Shown here piece by piece: positions 51,914 through 61,504 of a stretch of 64,000 nt of DNA. How positions within the stretch are numbered: the stretch's first letter is position 1; each line of letters begins with the position of its first letter. The DNA comes from Pararhodobacter marinus (GTDB taxonomy: Bacteria > Pseudomonadota > Alphaproteobacteria > Rhodobacterales > Rhodobacteraceae), in NCBI RefSeq assembly GCF_003122215.1, contig NZ_QEYD01000002.1, positions 124,001-188,000 of the forward strand, given 5' to 3'. Position numbers and translations under genes: made by a program. The notes beneath the pieces are model-generated. The model was not told where the DNA came from. It did no database searches and saw only the letters and a program-made list of their open reading frames with translations.

Positions 51914-54460
51914 ATGACACGAAGCTATCGGGCGGTGGTGATCGGCGGTGGCGTGGTGGGGGCCTCGGTCCTTTACCACCTCGCCAAGGCGGGCTGGACG
52001 GATGTGCTGCTGATCGAGCGCTCCGAGCTGACCTCGGGGTCGAGCTGGCACGCGGCGGGGGGCTTTCACACGCTCAACGGCGATCCCAACGTGGCGCGGC
52101 TTCAGGCCTATACCGTGTCGCTTTACGAAGAGCTCGAACAGATCAGCGGCCAATCCTGCGGCTTGCACCTGACGGGCGGCGTGATGATGGCCGACAGCCC
52201 CGAGCGGATGGACTTCCTGCGCCTGACCCATGCGCGGGGCCGCGCGCTGGGCATGGAGACCGAGCTGATCACGCCCTCCGAGGCCAAGGCCATGTTCCCG
52301 CTGATGGATGAGGGCCATTTCGTCGGCGCCCTGTGGGATCCGGTCGAAGGCCATCTCGATCCGTCGGGCACCACCCATGCCTATGCCAAGGCGGCGCGCG
52401 TTCTGGGCGCCGAGATCGAGCTGCGCAACCCGGTCGAGGACATCACCCAGACCCCGGATGGCACCTGGACCCTGCACACGAAGAACGGCCCCATCACCTG
52501 CGAGCATGTGGTCAATGCCGGCGGCCTCTGGGCGCGCGAGGTCGGGCGGATGGTCGGGCTGGAGTTGCCGGTTCTGGCCATGGAGCATATGTACCTGCTC
52601 ACCGACACGATGCCCGAAGTCGTGGAATTCAACCAGTCGACGGGGCGCGAGCTGGTCGGCGTCATCGATTTCAAGGGGGAAATCTACACGCGGCAGGAAC
52701 GCCAGGGCATCCTGCTGGGCACCTACGAGAAAGCCTGCAAGCCCTGGTCGCCGGTCAAGACGCCCTGGGATTTCGGGCACGAATTGCTGGCGCCCGATCT
52801 GGACCGCATCGCGCCCTCGCTGGAGGTCGGTTTCCGCCATTTCCCGGCGGTCGAACGCGCGGGCATCAAGCAGGTGATCAACGGCCCCTTCACCTTTGCC
52901 CCCGATGGCAACCCGCTGGTCGGGCCGGTGCCGGGGCTGACGAATTTCTGGTCCGCCTGTGCGGTGATGGCGGGCTTTTCGCAGGGGGGCGGCGTGGGTC
53001 TCGTGCTGGCCAACTGGATGACCGGGGGCGATCCCGGGCATGATGTCTTCGGCATGGATGTCGCGCGCTTCGGCGAATGGGCGACGCTCCGGTACACCAA
53101 CGCGAAGGTGCGCGAGAACTACTCGCGCCGCTTCTCGATCCGTTTCCCGAACGAGGAACTGCCCGCCGCGCGCCCGGCCGAGACCACGCCGCTTTATGAC
53201 CTGATGCTGTCCCAGAACGCGGTGATGGGCGATAGCTGGGGGCTGGAGACGCCCCTGTGGTTCGCCCCCTCGGCAGACGAGGCGCAGGATATCCCCTCTT
53301 TCCACCGCTCGAACGATTTCGCCCATGTCGCGCGCGAGGTGAAGACAACCCGCGAAAGCGTCGGCGTGACCGAGATCGCCAACTTCGCCAAATACGCGGT
53401 GACGGGCCCCGGCGCCGAGGCGTGGCTCGACCGGCTGATGACCAACACGATGCCGAAGACCGGACGGCTGGTGCTGACGCCGATGCTGAACGAGCGCGGC
53501 AAACTGATCGGCGATTTCACGATCGCCAAGGCAGGTGAGGAACGTTTCCTGATCTGGGGCTCGCTCGGTGCCTCGCGCTACCACATGCGCTGGTTCGAAA
53601 GCCACCTGCCCGGGGACGGTTCGGTCCGGGTTCATCGCTTTCACATGGATATGGTGGGGCTGTCGGTCTGCGGCCCGAAATCGCGCGACGTGCTGGCGAA
53701 ACTGGTGGATACGGACGTGTCGAACGCGGCCTTCCGCTTCATGGATTTCCTCGAGATGGACGTGGCCGGCGCGCCTTGCATGGTCAACCGCATCACCTAT
53801 ACCGGCGATCTGGGCTACGAGATCTGGATGAAACCGGCAGCCCAGCGGCGCGTCTACGCTGCAATCAAGGCGGCGGGGGCGGAATTCGGCATCGCAGATT
53901 TCGGCATGCGGGCGCTGTTGTCGATGCGACTGGAAAAGAACTTCCCCACATGGTTCGCGGAACTGCGGCCGATCTACGGGCCGTTCGAGAGCGCGATGGA
54001 CCGCTTCGTCAAACTGCAGAAACCCGATTTCATCGGCCGCGAAGCGGCGATGCGCGAGCGTGACGACGGCCCGAAACTGCGCCGCGTCTCGCTGGTGATC
54101 GAGGCAGGCAGCGCGGATGTGATGGGTGACGAGCCGATCTGGGCGCGGGTGGGCGACACCGATCACGGCACGATCGGCGCCCCGCATGGCTACGGCGCTC
54201 CGCGCTTCGACGCGGGCGGGCACGCGCTTGCCAAGCCCGACCCGTCGCGCGATGGCGACTGGCGGGTCGTGGGCTGGGTGACATCGGGCGGCTACGCGCA
54301 TTGGGTCGAGAAATCCATGGCGCAGGGCTACCTGCCGGCGGCTTTGGCCGATCGCGGCGAAGCGGGTCTGTTCGAGGTCGAGATCCTGGGCGAACGCTGC
54401 GCGGCCCGGATTGCGCTGGAGCCGCCCTTCGACCCGACGGGCACGAGGATGCGGATGTAG
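51914..54460 (+). CDS. dimethylglycine/sarcosine dehydrogenase-like FAD-GcvT protein
   Basis: An 848-residue flavoprotein. The N-terminal DAO-type domain has the FAD motif VIGGGVVGASVLYHLAKAG (residues 9-27) and SGSSWHAAGGFH, where the His is the likely covalent FAD site. From about residue 420 it is a GcvT-like tetrahydrofolate domain (SVGVTEIANFAKYAVTGPGAEAWLD, GDLGYEIWM). Such enzymes oxidise N-methyl groups and pass the one-carbon unit to folate. It is the third gene of the desaturase operon. The exact substrate (dimethylglycine, sarcosine or another N-methyl compound) is not decided by sequence. Confidence 0.88.
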   Translation: MTRSYRAVVIGGGVVGASVLYHLAKAGWTDVLLIERSELTSGSSWHAAGGFHTLNGDPNVARLQAYTVSLYEELEQISGQSCGLHLTGGVMMADSPERMDFLRLTHARGRALGMETELITPSEAKAMFPLMDEGHFVGALWDPVEGHLDPSGTTHAYAKAARVLGAEIELRNPVEDITQTPDGTWTLHTKNGPITCEHVVNAGGLWAREVGRMVGLELPVLAMEHMYLLTDTMPEVVEFNQSTGRELVGVIDFKGEIYTRQERQGILLGTYEKACKPWSPVKTPWDFGHELLAPDLDRIAPSLEVGFRHFPAVERAGIKQVINGPFTFAPDGNPLVGPVPGLTNFWSACAVMAGFSQGGGVGLVLANWMTGGDPGHDVFGMDVARFGEWATLRYTNAKVRENYSRRFSIRFPNEELPAARPAETTPLYDLMLSQNAVMGDSWGLETPLWFAPSADEAQDIPSFHRSNDFAHVAREVKTTRESVGVTEIANFAKYAVTGPGAEAWLDRLMTNTMPKTGRLVLTPMLNERGKLIGDFTIAKAGEERFLIWGSLGASRYHMRWFESHLPGDGSVRVHRFHMDMVGLSVCGPKSRDVLAKLVDTDVSNAAFRFMDFLEMDVAGAPCMVNRITYTGDLGYEIWMKPAAQRRVYAAIKAAGAEFGIADFGMRALLSMRLEKNFPTWFAELRPIYGPFESAMDRFVKLQKPDFIGREAAMRERDDGPKLRRVSLVIEAGSADVMGDEPIWARVGDTDHGTIGAPHGYGAPRFDAGGHALAKPDPSRDGDWRVVGWVTSGGYAHWVEKSMAQGYLPAALADRGEAGLFEVEILGERCAARIALEPPFDPTGTRMRM

Positions 54461-54760
54461 CGGGGGCGGGGCGGCTCGGGCCCCGCAAGGGGGCCGCTCG
54501 CCGCCCCGGCGGGAGGCGCTTCGCCCTCCCGCGCCCTCCCGAGGATATTTATGGAACAAAGATGAACAGGGCCGCGCGGCCGCGTCCTTGTTCCGAAAGT
54601 ATCTTCCGGGGGCGAGAGAACTGGTCTTCGGCCAAGAGGGGGGCAGAGAGCCCCCCTGATGCCTGCAGGGATCCGTGCGGGCGCTGCGCGACGCAAGGGC
54701 GGGCTTGCTCCGGACGCGCCGGGTGTGTTCTCTGAGGCGAAACCGGGGGGAGAACGAGTC
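54461..54760. repeat. 300-base intergenic region with two interspersed repeat copies
   Basis: Holds an inverted partial copy (CCGAGGATATTTATGGAACA, 54538-54557) and a direct copy (GTTCCGAAAGTATCTTCCGG from 54590, ending in AAGAGGGGGGCAGAGAGCCCCCCT at 54635-54657). The latter hairpin probably ends the DMGDH transcript. No gene is supported. Confidence 0.55.
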
Positions 54761-55843
54761 ATGAAAGCTGCAATCTGTCGGGACTTTGGTCAGCCGCTGA
54801 CGATCGAGGAGGTCGTGCTCAGGGCACCGGGGCCGGGCGAGGTGCAGGTCGGGATCGAGGCCGTGGCGATCTGCCATTCCGATATCGGCTATCTCGACGG
54901 GATATGGCACAGCCAGCTTCCTGCGGTCTATGGACACGAGGCCGCCGGGCGGATCACCGCCCTGGGCGAGGGGGTGCAGGGGCTTTGTGTGGGCGATGCG
55001 GTCGTGGTGACGATGATCCGCGCCTGCGGGCAATGCCGCGCCTGCCGCCTGGGCAAGCCCTATCTCTGCGCCACGCGCTACAACCGGGCCAACGGCGTGC
55101 TCAGCCTGCCCGATGGCAGCGTGGTCGAGCACGGGCTCGATACCGGCGCCTTTGCCGAGGCCTGCGTGGTTCATGCCAGCCAGGTGGCGAAGGTGCCCGA
55201 CGACCTGCCGATGGAGCTGGGTGCGCTTCTGGCCTGCGGGGTGATCACCGGCACCGGTGCGGTGATCAACACCGCGGGCGTCAGGGCGGGTGAGAACGTG
55301 GTGGTGATCGGCGCGGGGGGCGTCGGGCTCAACGCCATTCAGGGCGCGCGGCTGGCCGGGGCGGGCAAGATCATCGCCGTGGATCTCGCCGAGGAAAAGC
55401 TGGACGCCGCGAAGGAATTCGGGGCGACGGATGTGTTGCGGGCCGACATGAAGGGGCTGCGCAAGGCCGTCATGGCGCTGACCGAGGGGCAGGGGGCCGA
55501 GCATGTGATGGTCGCCGTGGGCGCGGTTGCTGCCTATAACCAGGCGGCCTCGCTGGCCTGCAAGGGGGGGCAGGTGGTCATGGTGGGGATGCCGCCCTCG
55601 GGTGCGAAGATGGAGGTCGAGCCGGTCATCGCCGCCGTCACCGCCCAGAGCTATCGCGGCAGTTTCATGGGCGCGACCGTGGTGCAGCGCGACATCCCCT
55701 ATCTGGTCGAGATGTGGCGGCAGGGGCGGCTGAAGCTGGAAGAGCTGATCACCGCGCGCTACGCCTTTGAGGAGATCAATCAGGCCATCGCCGATGCCCG
55801 GCAGGGCCATGTTCGCCGCAACGTGATCGTCATGGCGCGGTAA
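54761..55843 (+). CDS. zinc-dependent alcohol dehydrogenase
   Basis: A 360-residue medium-chain dehydrogenase. Catalytic zinc ligands C38 (AICHSD) and H59/E60 (YGHEAAG) and structural zinc C89, C92, C95, C103 (CGQCRACRLGKPYLC) are present. The NAD-binding motif VVIGAGGVGLNAIQGA follows. Close to the class III/aryl alcohol type. Start 54761 is chosen for GGGGGGAGAACGAG upstream. Some 60 bases separate it from the enolase-superfamily gene, and both run in the same direction, so a sugar-acid or aldehyde pathway is possible. Substrate is unknown. Confidence 0.87.
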   Translation: MKAAICRDFGQPLTIEEVVLRAPGPGEVQVGIEAVAICHSDIGYLDGIWHSQLPAVYGHEAAGRITALGEGVQGLCVGDAVVVTMIRACGQCRACRLGKPYLCATRYNRANGVLSLPDGSVVEHGLDTGAFAEACVVHASQVAKVPDDLPMELGALLACGVITGTGAVINTAGVRAGENVVVIGAGGVGLNAIQGARLAGAGKIIAVDLAEEKLDAAKEFGATDVLRADMKGLRKAVMALTEGQGAEHVMVAVGAVAAYNQAASLACKGGQVVMVGMPPSGAKMEVEPVIAAVTAQSYRGSFMGATVVQRDIPYLVEMWRQGRLKLEELITARYAFEEINQAIADARQGHVRRNVIVMAR

Positions 55844-55904
55844 CAGGCCGGAGGGGCAAGATCCGGGCGCGGTATCGGCGGGCATTTCCGTCAGAGAGGG
55901 TGCG

Positions 55905-57137
55905 ATGAAACTGCAGGATCTCGAGATCTTCGTCGTGGGCACGCCGCCCCCGGGCTGGGGCGGGCGCTATTGGCTGATCGTCAAGCTGACCGCCGATAAC
56001 GGCATCAGCGGCTATGGCGAGGTCTACGCGGCCTCGGTCGGTCCCAGGGCAATGGTCGCAGTGATCGAGGATGTCTTCGCGCGCCACATGCAGGGCGAGG
56101 CGCCCGCCAATATCGAGACGATGTTCCGCCGGGTCTATTCCTCGGGTTTCACGCAGCGCCCGGACCTGACGGTGATGGGCGCCTTCTCGGGGCTGGAAAT
56201 CGCCTGCTGGGATCTGTGGGGCAAGGCGCTGGGCCAGCCGGTCCATGCCCTGCTGGGCGGCCGGCTGAACGAACGGCTCAGGGCCTATACCTATCTTTAC
56301 CCGCTGGACGGGATGGAGGCGCGCGATTTCTGGTCCTCGCCCGAGATGCAGGCCGAATCCGCGCGCGCGGCGGTCGCGCAGGGCTTCACCGCGATCAAGT
56401 TCGATCCGGCGGGGCCCTACACGATCCATGGCGGGCATCAGCCGGCGATGTGGGATATCGACCTGAGCGTGCGGATGTGTGCGGCGATCCGCAAGGCGGT
56501 GGGCAACAGCGCGGACCTTCTGTTCGGCACGCACGGGCAGTTCACGCCCTCGGGCGCGATCCGGCTGGGACAGGCGCTTGAGCCTTACAGCCCGCTCTGG
56601 TTCGAAGAGCCCATCCCGCCCGACAACCTGCTCGACTTCGCCCAGGTGGCGCAGGCGGTGCGCATCCCGCTGGCGACGGGCGAGCGGATGACGACCAAGG
56701 CCGAATTCGGCACGCTCTTGCGCTCGGGCGGGGCGTCGATCCTGCAGCCGGCGCTGGGCCGTTCGGGCGGGATCCTGGAGACGAAGAAGATCGCCGCCAT
56801 GGCCGAGGCGTTCGGCGCGCAGGTGGCACCGCATCTCTATGCCGGACCGGTGGAATGGGCCGCGAATGTCCAGTTGGGCGCGACCCTGCCCAACCTGCTG
56901 CTGGTCGAAAGCATCCAGACCGGCGGCGCCTTCCATCGCGCGCTGACGCGCGAGTCGCTGGTGGTCGAGGACGGCTATATCACCGTGCCGACCGCGCCGG
57001 GGCTGGGCATCGCGTTCGACGAGGACCTTGCGCGGGCGCAGGCCTATGACGGCGATGCGCTCCACCTGCAGATGCAGGAAGCGCCCTGCGACTACACCGC
57101 CGCGAATGCCTTTCAGGGCGGCGCGCCGCGCGACTGA
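55905..57137 (+). CDS. enolase-superfamily (mandelate racemase/muconate lactonizing) protein
   Basis: A 410-residue protein. The capping domain leads into the barrel with the Lys motif KFD (K165, D167), EEP (E234, E235) and GER (E260), and a late His in VAPHLYAGP. The third metal ligand is unusual: where the family normally has DxN, this protein reads FGTHGQFT (residues 207-214), so the Asp is replaced by Gly and the Asn by His210. Related proteins are sugar-acid dehydratases or cycloisomerases. The substitution makes a standard assignment unsafe. It sits between the alcohol dehydrogenase and a peptide-type ABC importer. Confidence 0.85.
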   Translation: MKLQDLEIFVVGTPPPGWGGRYWLIVKLTADNGISGYGEVYAASVGPRAMVAVIEDVFARHMQGEAPANIETMFRRVYSSGFTQRPDLTVMGAFSGLEIACWDLWGKALGQPVHALLGGRLNERLRAYTYLYPLDGMEARDFWSSPEMQAESARAAVAQGFTAIKFDPAGPYTIHGGHQPAMWDIDLSVRMCAAIRKAVGNSADLLFGTHGQFTPSGAIRLGQALEPYSPLWFEEPIPPDNLLDFAQVAQAVRIPLATGERMTTKAEFGTLLRSGGASILQPALGRSGGILETKKIAAMAEAFGAQVAPHLYAGPVEWAANVQLGATLPNLLLVESIQTGGAFHRALTRESLVVEDGYITVPTAPGLGIAFDEDLARAQAYDGDALHLQMQEAPCDYTAANAFQGGAPRD

Positions 57138-57358
57138 GGCGCGCGGGGCAGCTCGTGCGCCGCCGGCGTCCCGCGCGCGCCCGGCCTGAAACCGCGCCGC
57201 CGTCGAGGGAAAATTCGGTTGAAACTCGGGCCCTGTCGCGTTTGGATGGTAGGGTGTCGCTTTTAAGGCGGTGTGACGCGTGACCTTTGGGCCGCATGAG
57301 CTAATTCGGACCAGCGACATGACCGCGCAAAGAATCCGAGCCAACAGGGAGTTGAACC

Positions 57359-58999
57359 ATGAAAGATCTTCACGCGAAGCGGGAGGCTGTTCGGCATCCC
57401 GTGGCCGAGATGTACGCGCGGGAATGCGCGGCGGGCAAACTCGATCGTCGGGAATTTCTGACCCGCGCGACCGCGCTCGGCGTGGCGGTTCCGGCGGCCT
57501 ATGGTCTTCTGGGCCTCGCCGCGCCCGAAGCCCATGCCCAGGAGCCGCAGATGGGCGGCACGCTGCGGATGCAGATGGCGATCAAGGCGCAGCGCGACCC
57601 GCGCACCTGGGACTGGTCCGAGCTGGCCAATGCCTGCCGCGGCTGGCTTGAATACCTGGTCGACTACCAGCGCGACGGCTCGCTGCAGCCGGTGCTGCTG
57701 GAAAGCTGGGAAGCCTCTGACGACGCGACGACCTATACGCTGCATGTCCGTCCCGGCGTGACCTGGAACAACGGCGATCCCTTCACCGCGTCGGATGTCG
57801 CCCACAATATCGAGCGCTGGTGCGACGCCTCGGTCGAGGGCAACTCGATGGCCAGCCGCATGGGCTCGCTGATGGAAAACGACGCGATGCGCGAAGGCGC
57901 GGTCGAGGTCGTCGATGACCTGACCGTGCGGCTGAACCTGTCGAGCCCCGATATCGCGCTGATCGTGTCTATGGCCGATTACCCGGCCGCGGTCGTGCAT
58001 CCGTCCTTTACCGGCGACGACCCGGTCGCCAACCCGATCGGCACCGGACCCTACCTGCCGGTCAGCTACGATCCGGGCATCGGCGCCGTGGTCGAGCGCA
58101 ATCCCGACCACACTTGGTGGAACGAGGGCAACGGCGCCTATCTCGACCGGATCGAATTCATCGACCTGGGCACCGATCCGGCATCGTGGATCGCCGCCGC
58201 CGAGGCGGGCGAGATCGACCTGAACTATCAGGCGCAGGGCGATATCATCGACATCTTCGATGCCATCGGCTACCCGCGCTCGGAAGCGGTGACCGCCGCC
58301 ACCATCGCCGTCCGCTTCAACCAGGACAACGCGCCCTACGACAACAAGGACGTGCGTCTGGCGCTGCAGAAGGCGGTCAACAACGCCATCGTGCTGGAGC
58401 TGGGCTACAACGATCTGGGCATTGTCGCCGAGAACCATCATGTCTGCCCGATCCACCCCGAATATGCCGAGCTGCCGCCGATCGAGGCCGACGCCGCGGC
58501 GGCGATGGCCCGGCTCGAGGAAGCGGGCCATGCCACGACCGAGTTCGAACTGATCTCGATTGACGAGCCGTGGCAGGCCGAGACCTGCGACGCGGTGGCG
58601 GCCCAGATGCGGGATGCGGGCATCAACATCACCCGCACGATCCTTCCGGGTGCGACCTTCTGGAACGACTGGACCAAGTACCCGTTCTCGGCCACCGAGT
58701 GGAACATGCGTCCGCTGGGGGTTCAGGTGCTCAACCTCGCCTACCGGACCGGTGGCGCCTGGAACGAGACGGCCTTCTCCAACGAGGAGTTCGACAGCCT
58801 GCTCGACGAGGCCAACGGCATCGCCGACGCCGATGCCCGCCGCGAGGTGATGGCGCGGATCGAGACCATCATGCAGGAAGAGGGTGTGCTCATTCAGCCC
58901 TATTGGCGCTCGATCTTCCGCAACGCGGCCGAGAACGTTCATGGTGCGGAAATGCACCCGACCTTCGTCGTCGATTACGTGAAGTACTGGAAGAGCTGA
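57359..58999 (+). CDS. ABC importer substrate-binding protein (SBP family 5), Tat-exported
   Basis: A 546-residue periplasmic protein of the oligopeptide/nickel-binding family. The N-terminus has a twin-arginine signal (DRREFLTRATALGVAVP) in a long leader and a cleavage site near AHAQEP, so it is exported folded, perhaps because it carries a cofactor or folds fast. Family hallmarks include LLESWEASDDATTYTLHVRPGVTWNNGDPFTASDV and NPIGTGPYLPVSYDPG. It is first of a four-gene importer. The preceding 220 bases hold the promoter, but no clear -35/-10 is seen. Confidence 0.9.
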   Translation: MKDLHAKREAVRHPVAEMYARECAAGKLDRREFLTRATALGVAVPAAYGLLGLAAPEAHAQEPQMGGTLRMQMAIKAQRDPRTWDWSELANACRGWLEYLVDYQRDGSLQPVLLESWEASDDATTYTLHVRPGVTWNNGDPFTASDVAHNIERWCDASVEGNSMASRMGSLMENDAMREGAVEVVDDLTVRLNLSSPDIALIVSMADYPAAVVHPSFTGDDPVANPIGTGPYLPVSYDPGIGAVVERNPDHTWWNEGNGAYLDRIEFIDLGTDPASWIAAAEAGEIDLNYQAQGDIIDIFDAIGYPRSEAVTAATIAVRFNQDNAPYDNKDVRLALQKAVNNAIVLELGYNDLGIVAENHHVCPIHPEYAELPPIEADAAAAMARLEEAGHATTEFELISIDEPWQAETCDAVAAQMRDAGINITRTILPGATFWNDWTKYPFSATEWNMRPLGVQVLNLAYRTGGAWNETAFSNEEFDSLLDEANGIADADARREVMARIETIMQEEGVLIQPYWRSIFRNAAENVHGAEMHPTFVVDYVKYWKS

Positions 59000-59152
59000 T
59001 CTTCCCTTCGGGCGCGCCGGGTTCCGGCGCGCCCCCCTGTTTCCAGACCCGCATTTCCTGCCCGCAAGGGTTCCCTCCTTCGCCGCCGCGACACCCGGAT
59101 GCCGCCCTGCCTCCGGCTTCCCTGATAATCGCGGCCCGCCATCGGAGACGCC

Positions 59153-60238
59153 ATGCTGCTTTTCCTCCTGCGGCGCATCGGTCTGATGCTTGTCACCGCG
59201 CTCTGCCTGACTTTCGTGGTCTTCGCGCTTACCAACATGCCCGCCAAGCTGGAAACGCTGGCCAAGACGCAGGCCGGCAGCCGCATGTCCGACGCCGAGG
59301 TCACGAGCTGGCTGGAACGCAACGGCTATGCCGAGCCGATGCTGGTGCGCTATGGCGAATGGCTGGGCGTGATGCCGGGCTGGGTGCGGGTCGACGCGGA
59401 TGGCAGCGTCACGGGCCGCTGTGTGGCCCTGCGTGGCACCGACGATGCGGCAGGCGAGCGTTGCGGCTTGCTCCAGGGTGACTGGGGCTTCTCCACCCGG
59501 TTCCGCGCCGAGGTCAGCGATGTCATCGCCGCGCGGCTGGGGGCGACGGGGCTTCTGATGATGTGGGTGCTCATCGTCATGGTGCCGATGGCGCTGATCG
59601 TGGGGGTGCTCGCGGGGATGCGTGAAGGCTCGCGCACCGACCGCACGCTCTCGACCTTCGCCATCGCCTCGACCGCGACGCCGGAATACGTCTCGGGCGT
59701 GCTGTTCATCGCCCTTCTGGCATCGTCCACCGTGGGCATCTCGCCGATCCTCGCCGAATGGGGCTGGATCGACGGGCGCGTGCTGTTTCAGGGCAATGCC
59801 CGCTCGGCCATCGAGGATATCACCCTGTCCAACTTCACCCTGCCGGTGCTGACCATCGCGCTCTACGGCATGGGCTATGTCGCGCGCATCACCCGTGCCT
59901 CGATGACCGAGGTGATGACCCAGCAATATATCCGCACCGCGCGGCTGAAAGGCGTGGCCTTCTCGAAGATCGTCCTCAGGCACGCGCTCCGGAACGCGCT
60001 GATCGCGCCATTCACGGTGATCATGCTGCAGATCCCGTGGCTGTTGAACGGCGTGGTCATCTCGGAAGTGCTGTTTTCCTATCCGGGCTTCGGCTGGACC
60101 CTCTACGAGGCCGCCGTGAACAACGATATCGAACTTCTGCTCGCCGCCTCGGTGGTGGCGGTCGTGGTGGTGCTGGTGACGCAGCTGATCTCGGATATCG
60201 GCTATGTCTATCTCAATCCCCGCATCCGGATTTCGTAA
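59153..60238 (+). CDS. ABC importer permease, DppB type
   Basis: A 361-residue inner-membrane permease with six hydrophobic helices. The N-terminal LLFLLRRIGLMLVTALCLTFVVF helix and the EAA loop (ITRASMTEVMTQQYIRTARLKG) are typical of DppB/OppB. Between helices 1 and 2 is an 80-residue periplasmic segment with a pair of cysteines 14 residues apart (CVALRGTDDAAGERC), longer than in the E. coli protein. It pairs with the next permease; 12 bases separate the genes. Confidence 0.92.
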   Translation: MLLFLLRRIGLMLVTALCLTFVVFALTNMPAKLETLAKTQAGSRMSDAEVTSWLERNGYAEPMLVRYGEWLGVMPGWVRVDADGSVTGRCVALRGTDDAAGERCGLLQGDWGFSTRFRAEVSDVIAARLGATGLLMMWVLIVMVPMALIVGVLAGMREGSRTDRTLSTFAIASTATPEYVSGVLFIALLASSTVGISPILAEWGWIDGRVLFQGNARSAIEDITLSNFTLPVLTIALYGMGYVARITRASMTEVMTQQYIRTARLKGVAFSKIVLRHALRNALIAPFTVIMLQIPWLLNGVVISEVLFSYPGFGWTLYEAAVNNDIELLLAASVVAVVVVLVTQLISDIGYVYLNPRIRIS

Positions 60239-60250
60239 GGAGAGCCCGCC

Positions 60251-61411
60251 ATGGACCCGCTCAACTGGTTCGAAATCCTCGCCCGCATGGCCCAGCAATT
60301 CCTGCCCGTCTGGGTGGCGCTGGTGGTGACCTACGCGCTTTCCATCCGGTTCAAACGCCGTCTGGGCCTCTACGGCAAACTCTTCGATTCCACGGTCGGC
60401 ATGATCGGCTTCGGGATCGTCCTGTTCTGGCTCTTCACCGCGCTCTTCGCCGATCTCATCGTCACCCATGACGCGCTCTCGCAGGTCAGCGGCATGCGCA
60501 ACGAGCCGCCGGGCAGCGCGCTGCGCGATCCCCGAGATCTCTATCCCTATTATCTGCTGGGCGGCGACAGCCTCGCGCGGGACGTGTTTTCGCGCATGGT
60601 GATGGGCGCGCGCGAGGTGCTGCGCATCGCCCCCTTCGCGGCGATGATCTCGTTCATGATCGGCATCACGCTGGGCCTGCCCGCGGGCTATTTCGGCGGC
60701 AAGCTCGATACCGGGCTGACCTTCCTCGCCAACCTGGTGCTGGCCTTCCCCGTCATCTTGCTGTTCTTCCTCCTCGTCGCGCCCGAGATCCAGGAAACCA
60801 TCATCCCCTCGGTCATGGCAGGCATCTTGTTCCTCGTGCCGATCCTGTTCGTGACCATCCTGCTCAACGCGCGCTTCTTCACCCAGCCCGCCAAACGCAA
60901 TCTCTATGTGGGCGGGGTGCTGCTTGTGGGCGTCTGGGCCTATGCCGGTCTGGTCTTCGATGCCGACCCGGTTGGCCTCTGGTCGATGTCGCCCAACCTG
61001 CTCAACGTCTTCGTCGCCGTGGTCTTCGTCAACGCGCCCACCGTGTTCCGCATCGTGCGCGGCATCACGCTCGACATCAAGTCGCGCGACTACGTCGCCG
61101 CCGCGCAGACGCGGGGCGAGGGGCCGTGGTACATCATGCTGTGGGAAATCCTCCCCAATGCGCGCGGACCGCTGATCGTCGATTTCTGCCTGCGCATCGG
61201 CTACACCACGATCCTCCTTGGCACGCTCGGCTTCTTCGGGCTGGGCGTCAGCCCCGAAAGTCCCGACTGGGGCTCGACGATCAATGCCGGGCGCCGGCTG
61301 CTCACGGTCTACCCGCATCCCGCGCTGGTCCCGGCCATCGCCCTCATGAGCCTCGTTCTGGGCCTCAACCTGCTCGCCGACGGGTTGCGCGAAGAAAGCC
61401 TGAAGGATTGA
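60251..61411 (+). CDS. ABC importer permease, DppC type
   Basis: A 386-residue permease, longer than the usual 290-300. The DppC core is clear: GGDSLARDVFSRMVMGAREVLRI and an EAA loop VRGITLDIKSRDYVAAAQTRG. The extra length comes from an N-terminal helix before the usual first one and from an insertion of about 85 residues with two hydrophobic helices between the second and third core helices. ATPase gene follows after a short spacer with a hairpin repeat. Translocates a peptide-like or other small molecule with its partner. Confidence 0.92.
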   Translation: MDPLNWFEILARMAQQFLPVWVALVVTYALSIRFKRRLGLYGKLFDSTVGMIGFGIVLFWLFTALFADLIVTHDALSQVSGMRNEPPGSALRDPRDLYPYYLLGGDSLARDVFSRMVMGAREVLRIAPFAAMISFMIGITLGLPAGYFGGKLDTGLTFLANLVLAFPVILLFFLLVAPEIQETIIPSVMAGILFLVPILFVTILLNARFFTQPAKRNLYVGGVLLVGVWAYAGLVFDADPVGLWSMSPNLLNVFVAVVFVNAPTVFRIVRGITLDIKSRDYVAAAQTRGEGPWYIMLWEILPNARGPLIVDFCLRIGYTTILLGTLGFFGLGVSPESPDWGSTINAGRRLLTVYPHPALVPAIALMSLVLGLNLLADGLREESLKD

Positions 61412-61435
61412 GGCCGCGCGCCCCTTTCACTCTGT

Positions 61436-61476
61436 TCCAAATACTCCACGGGGGTCCGGGGGTGTGAAACCCCCGG
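61436..61476 (+). repeat. interspersed hairpin element, type B copy 2
   Basis: CAAATACTCCACGGGGGT followed by a hairpin (CCGGGGGTGTGAAACCCCCGG). It matches the element at 21697-21740 on the other strand. It lies between the DppC-type and ATPase genes and may attenuate transcription within the operon. Confidence 0.6.
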
Positions 61477-61504
61477 TTCCCGAACCCGCCACAGGAGAGC
61501 CCGC

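Noticed and set aside
51509-55942. 1477-codon open frame on the minus strand
   Set aside because: It lies opposite four well-supported plus-strand genes and its translation is Arg/His/Gln/Gly-rich and repetitive, the usual shadow of high-G+C coding DNA.
57263-61318. 1351-codon open frame on the minus strand
   Set aside because: It is the antisense of the ABC importer genes and has shadow-type composition with no domain features.
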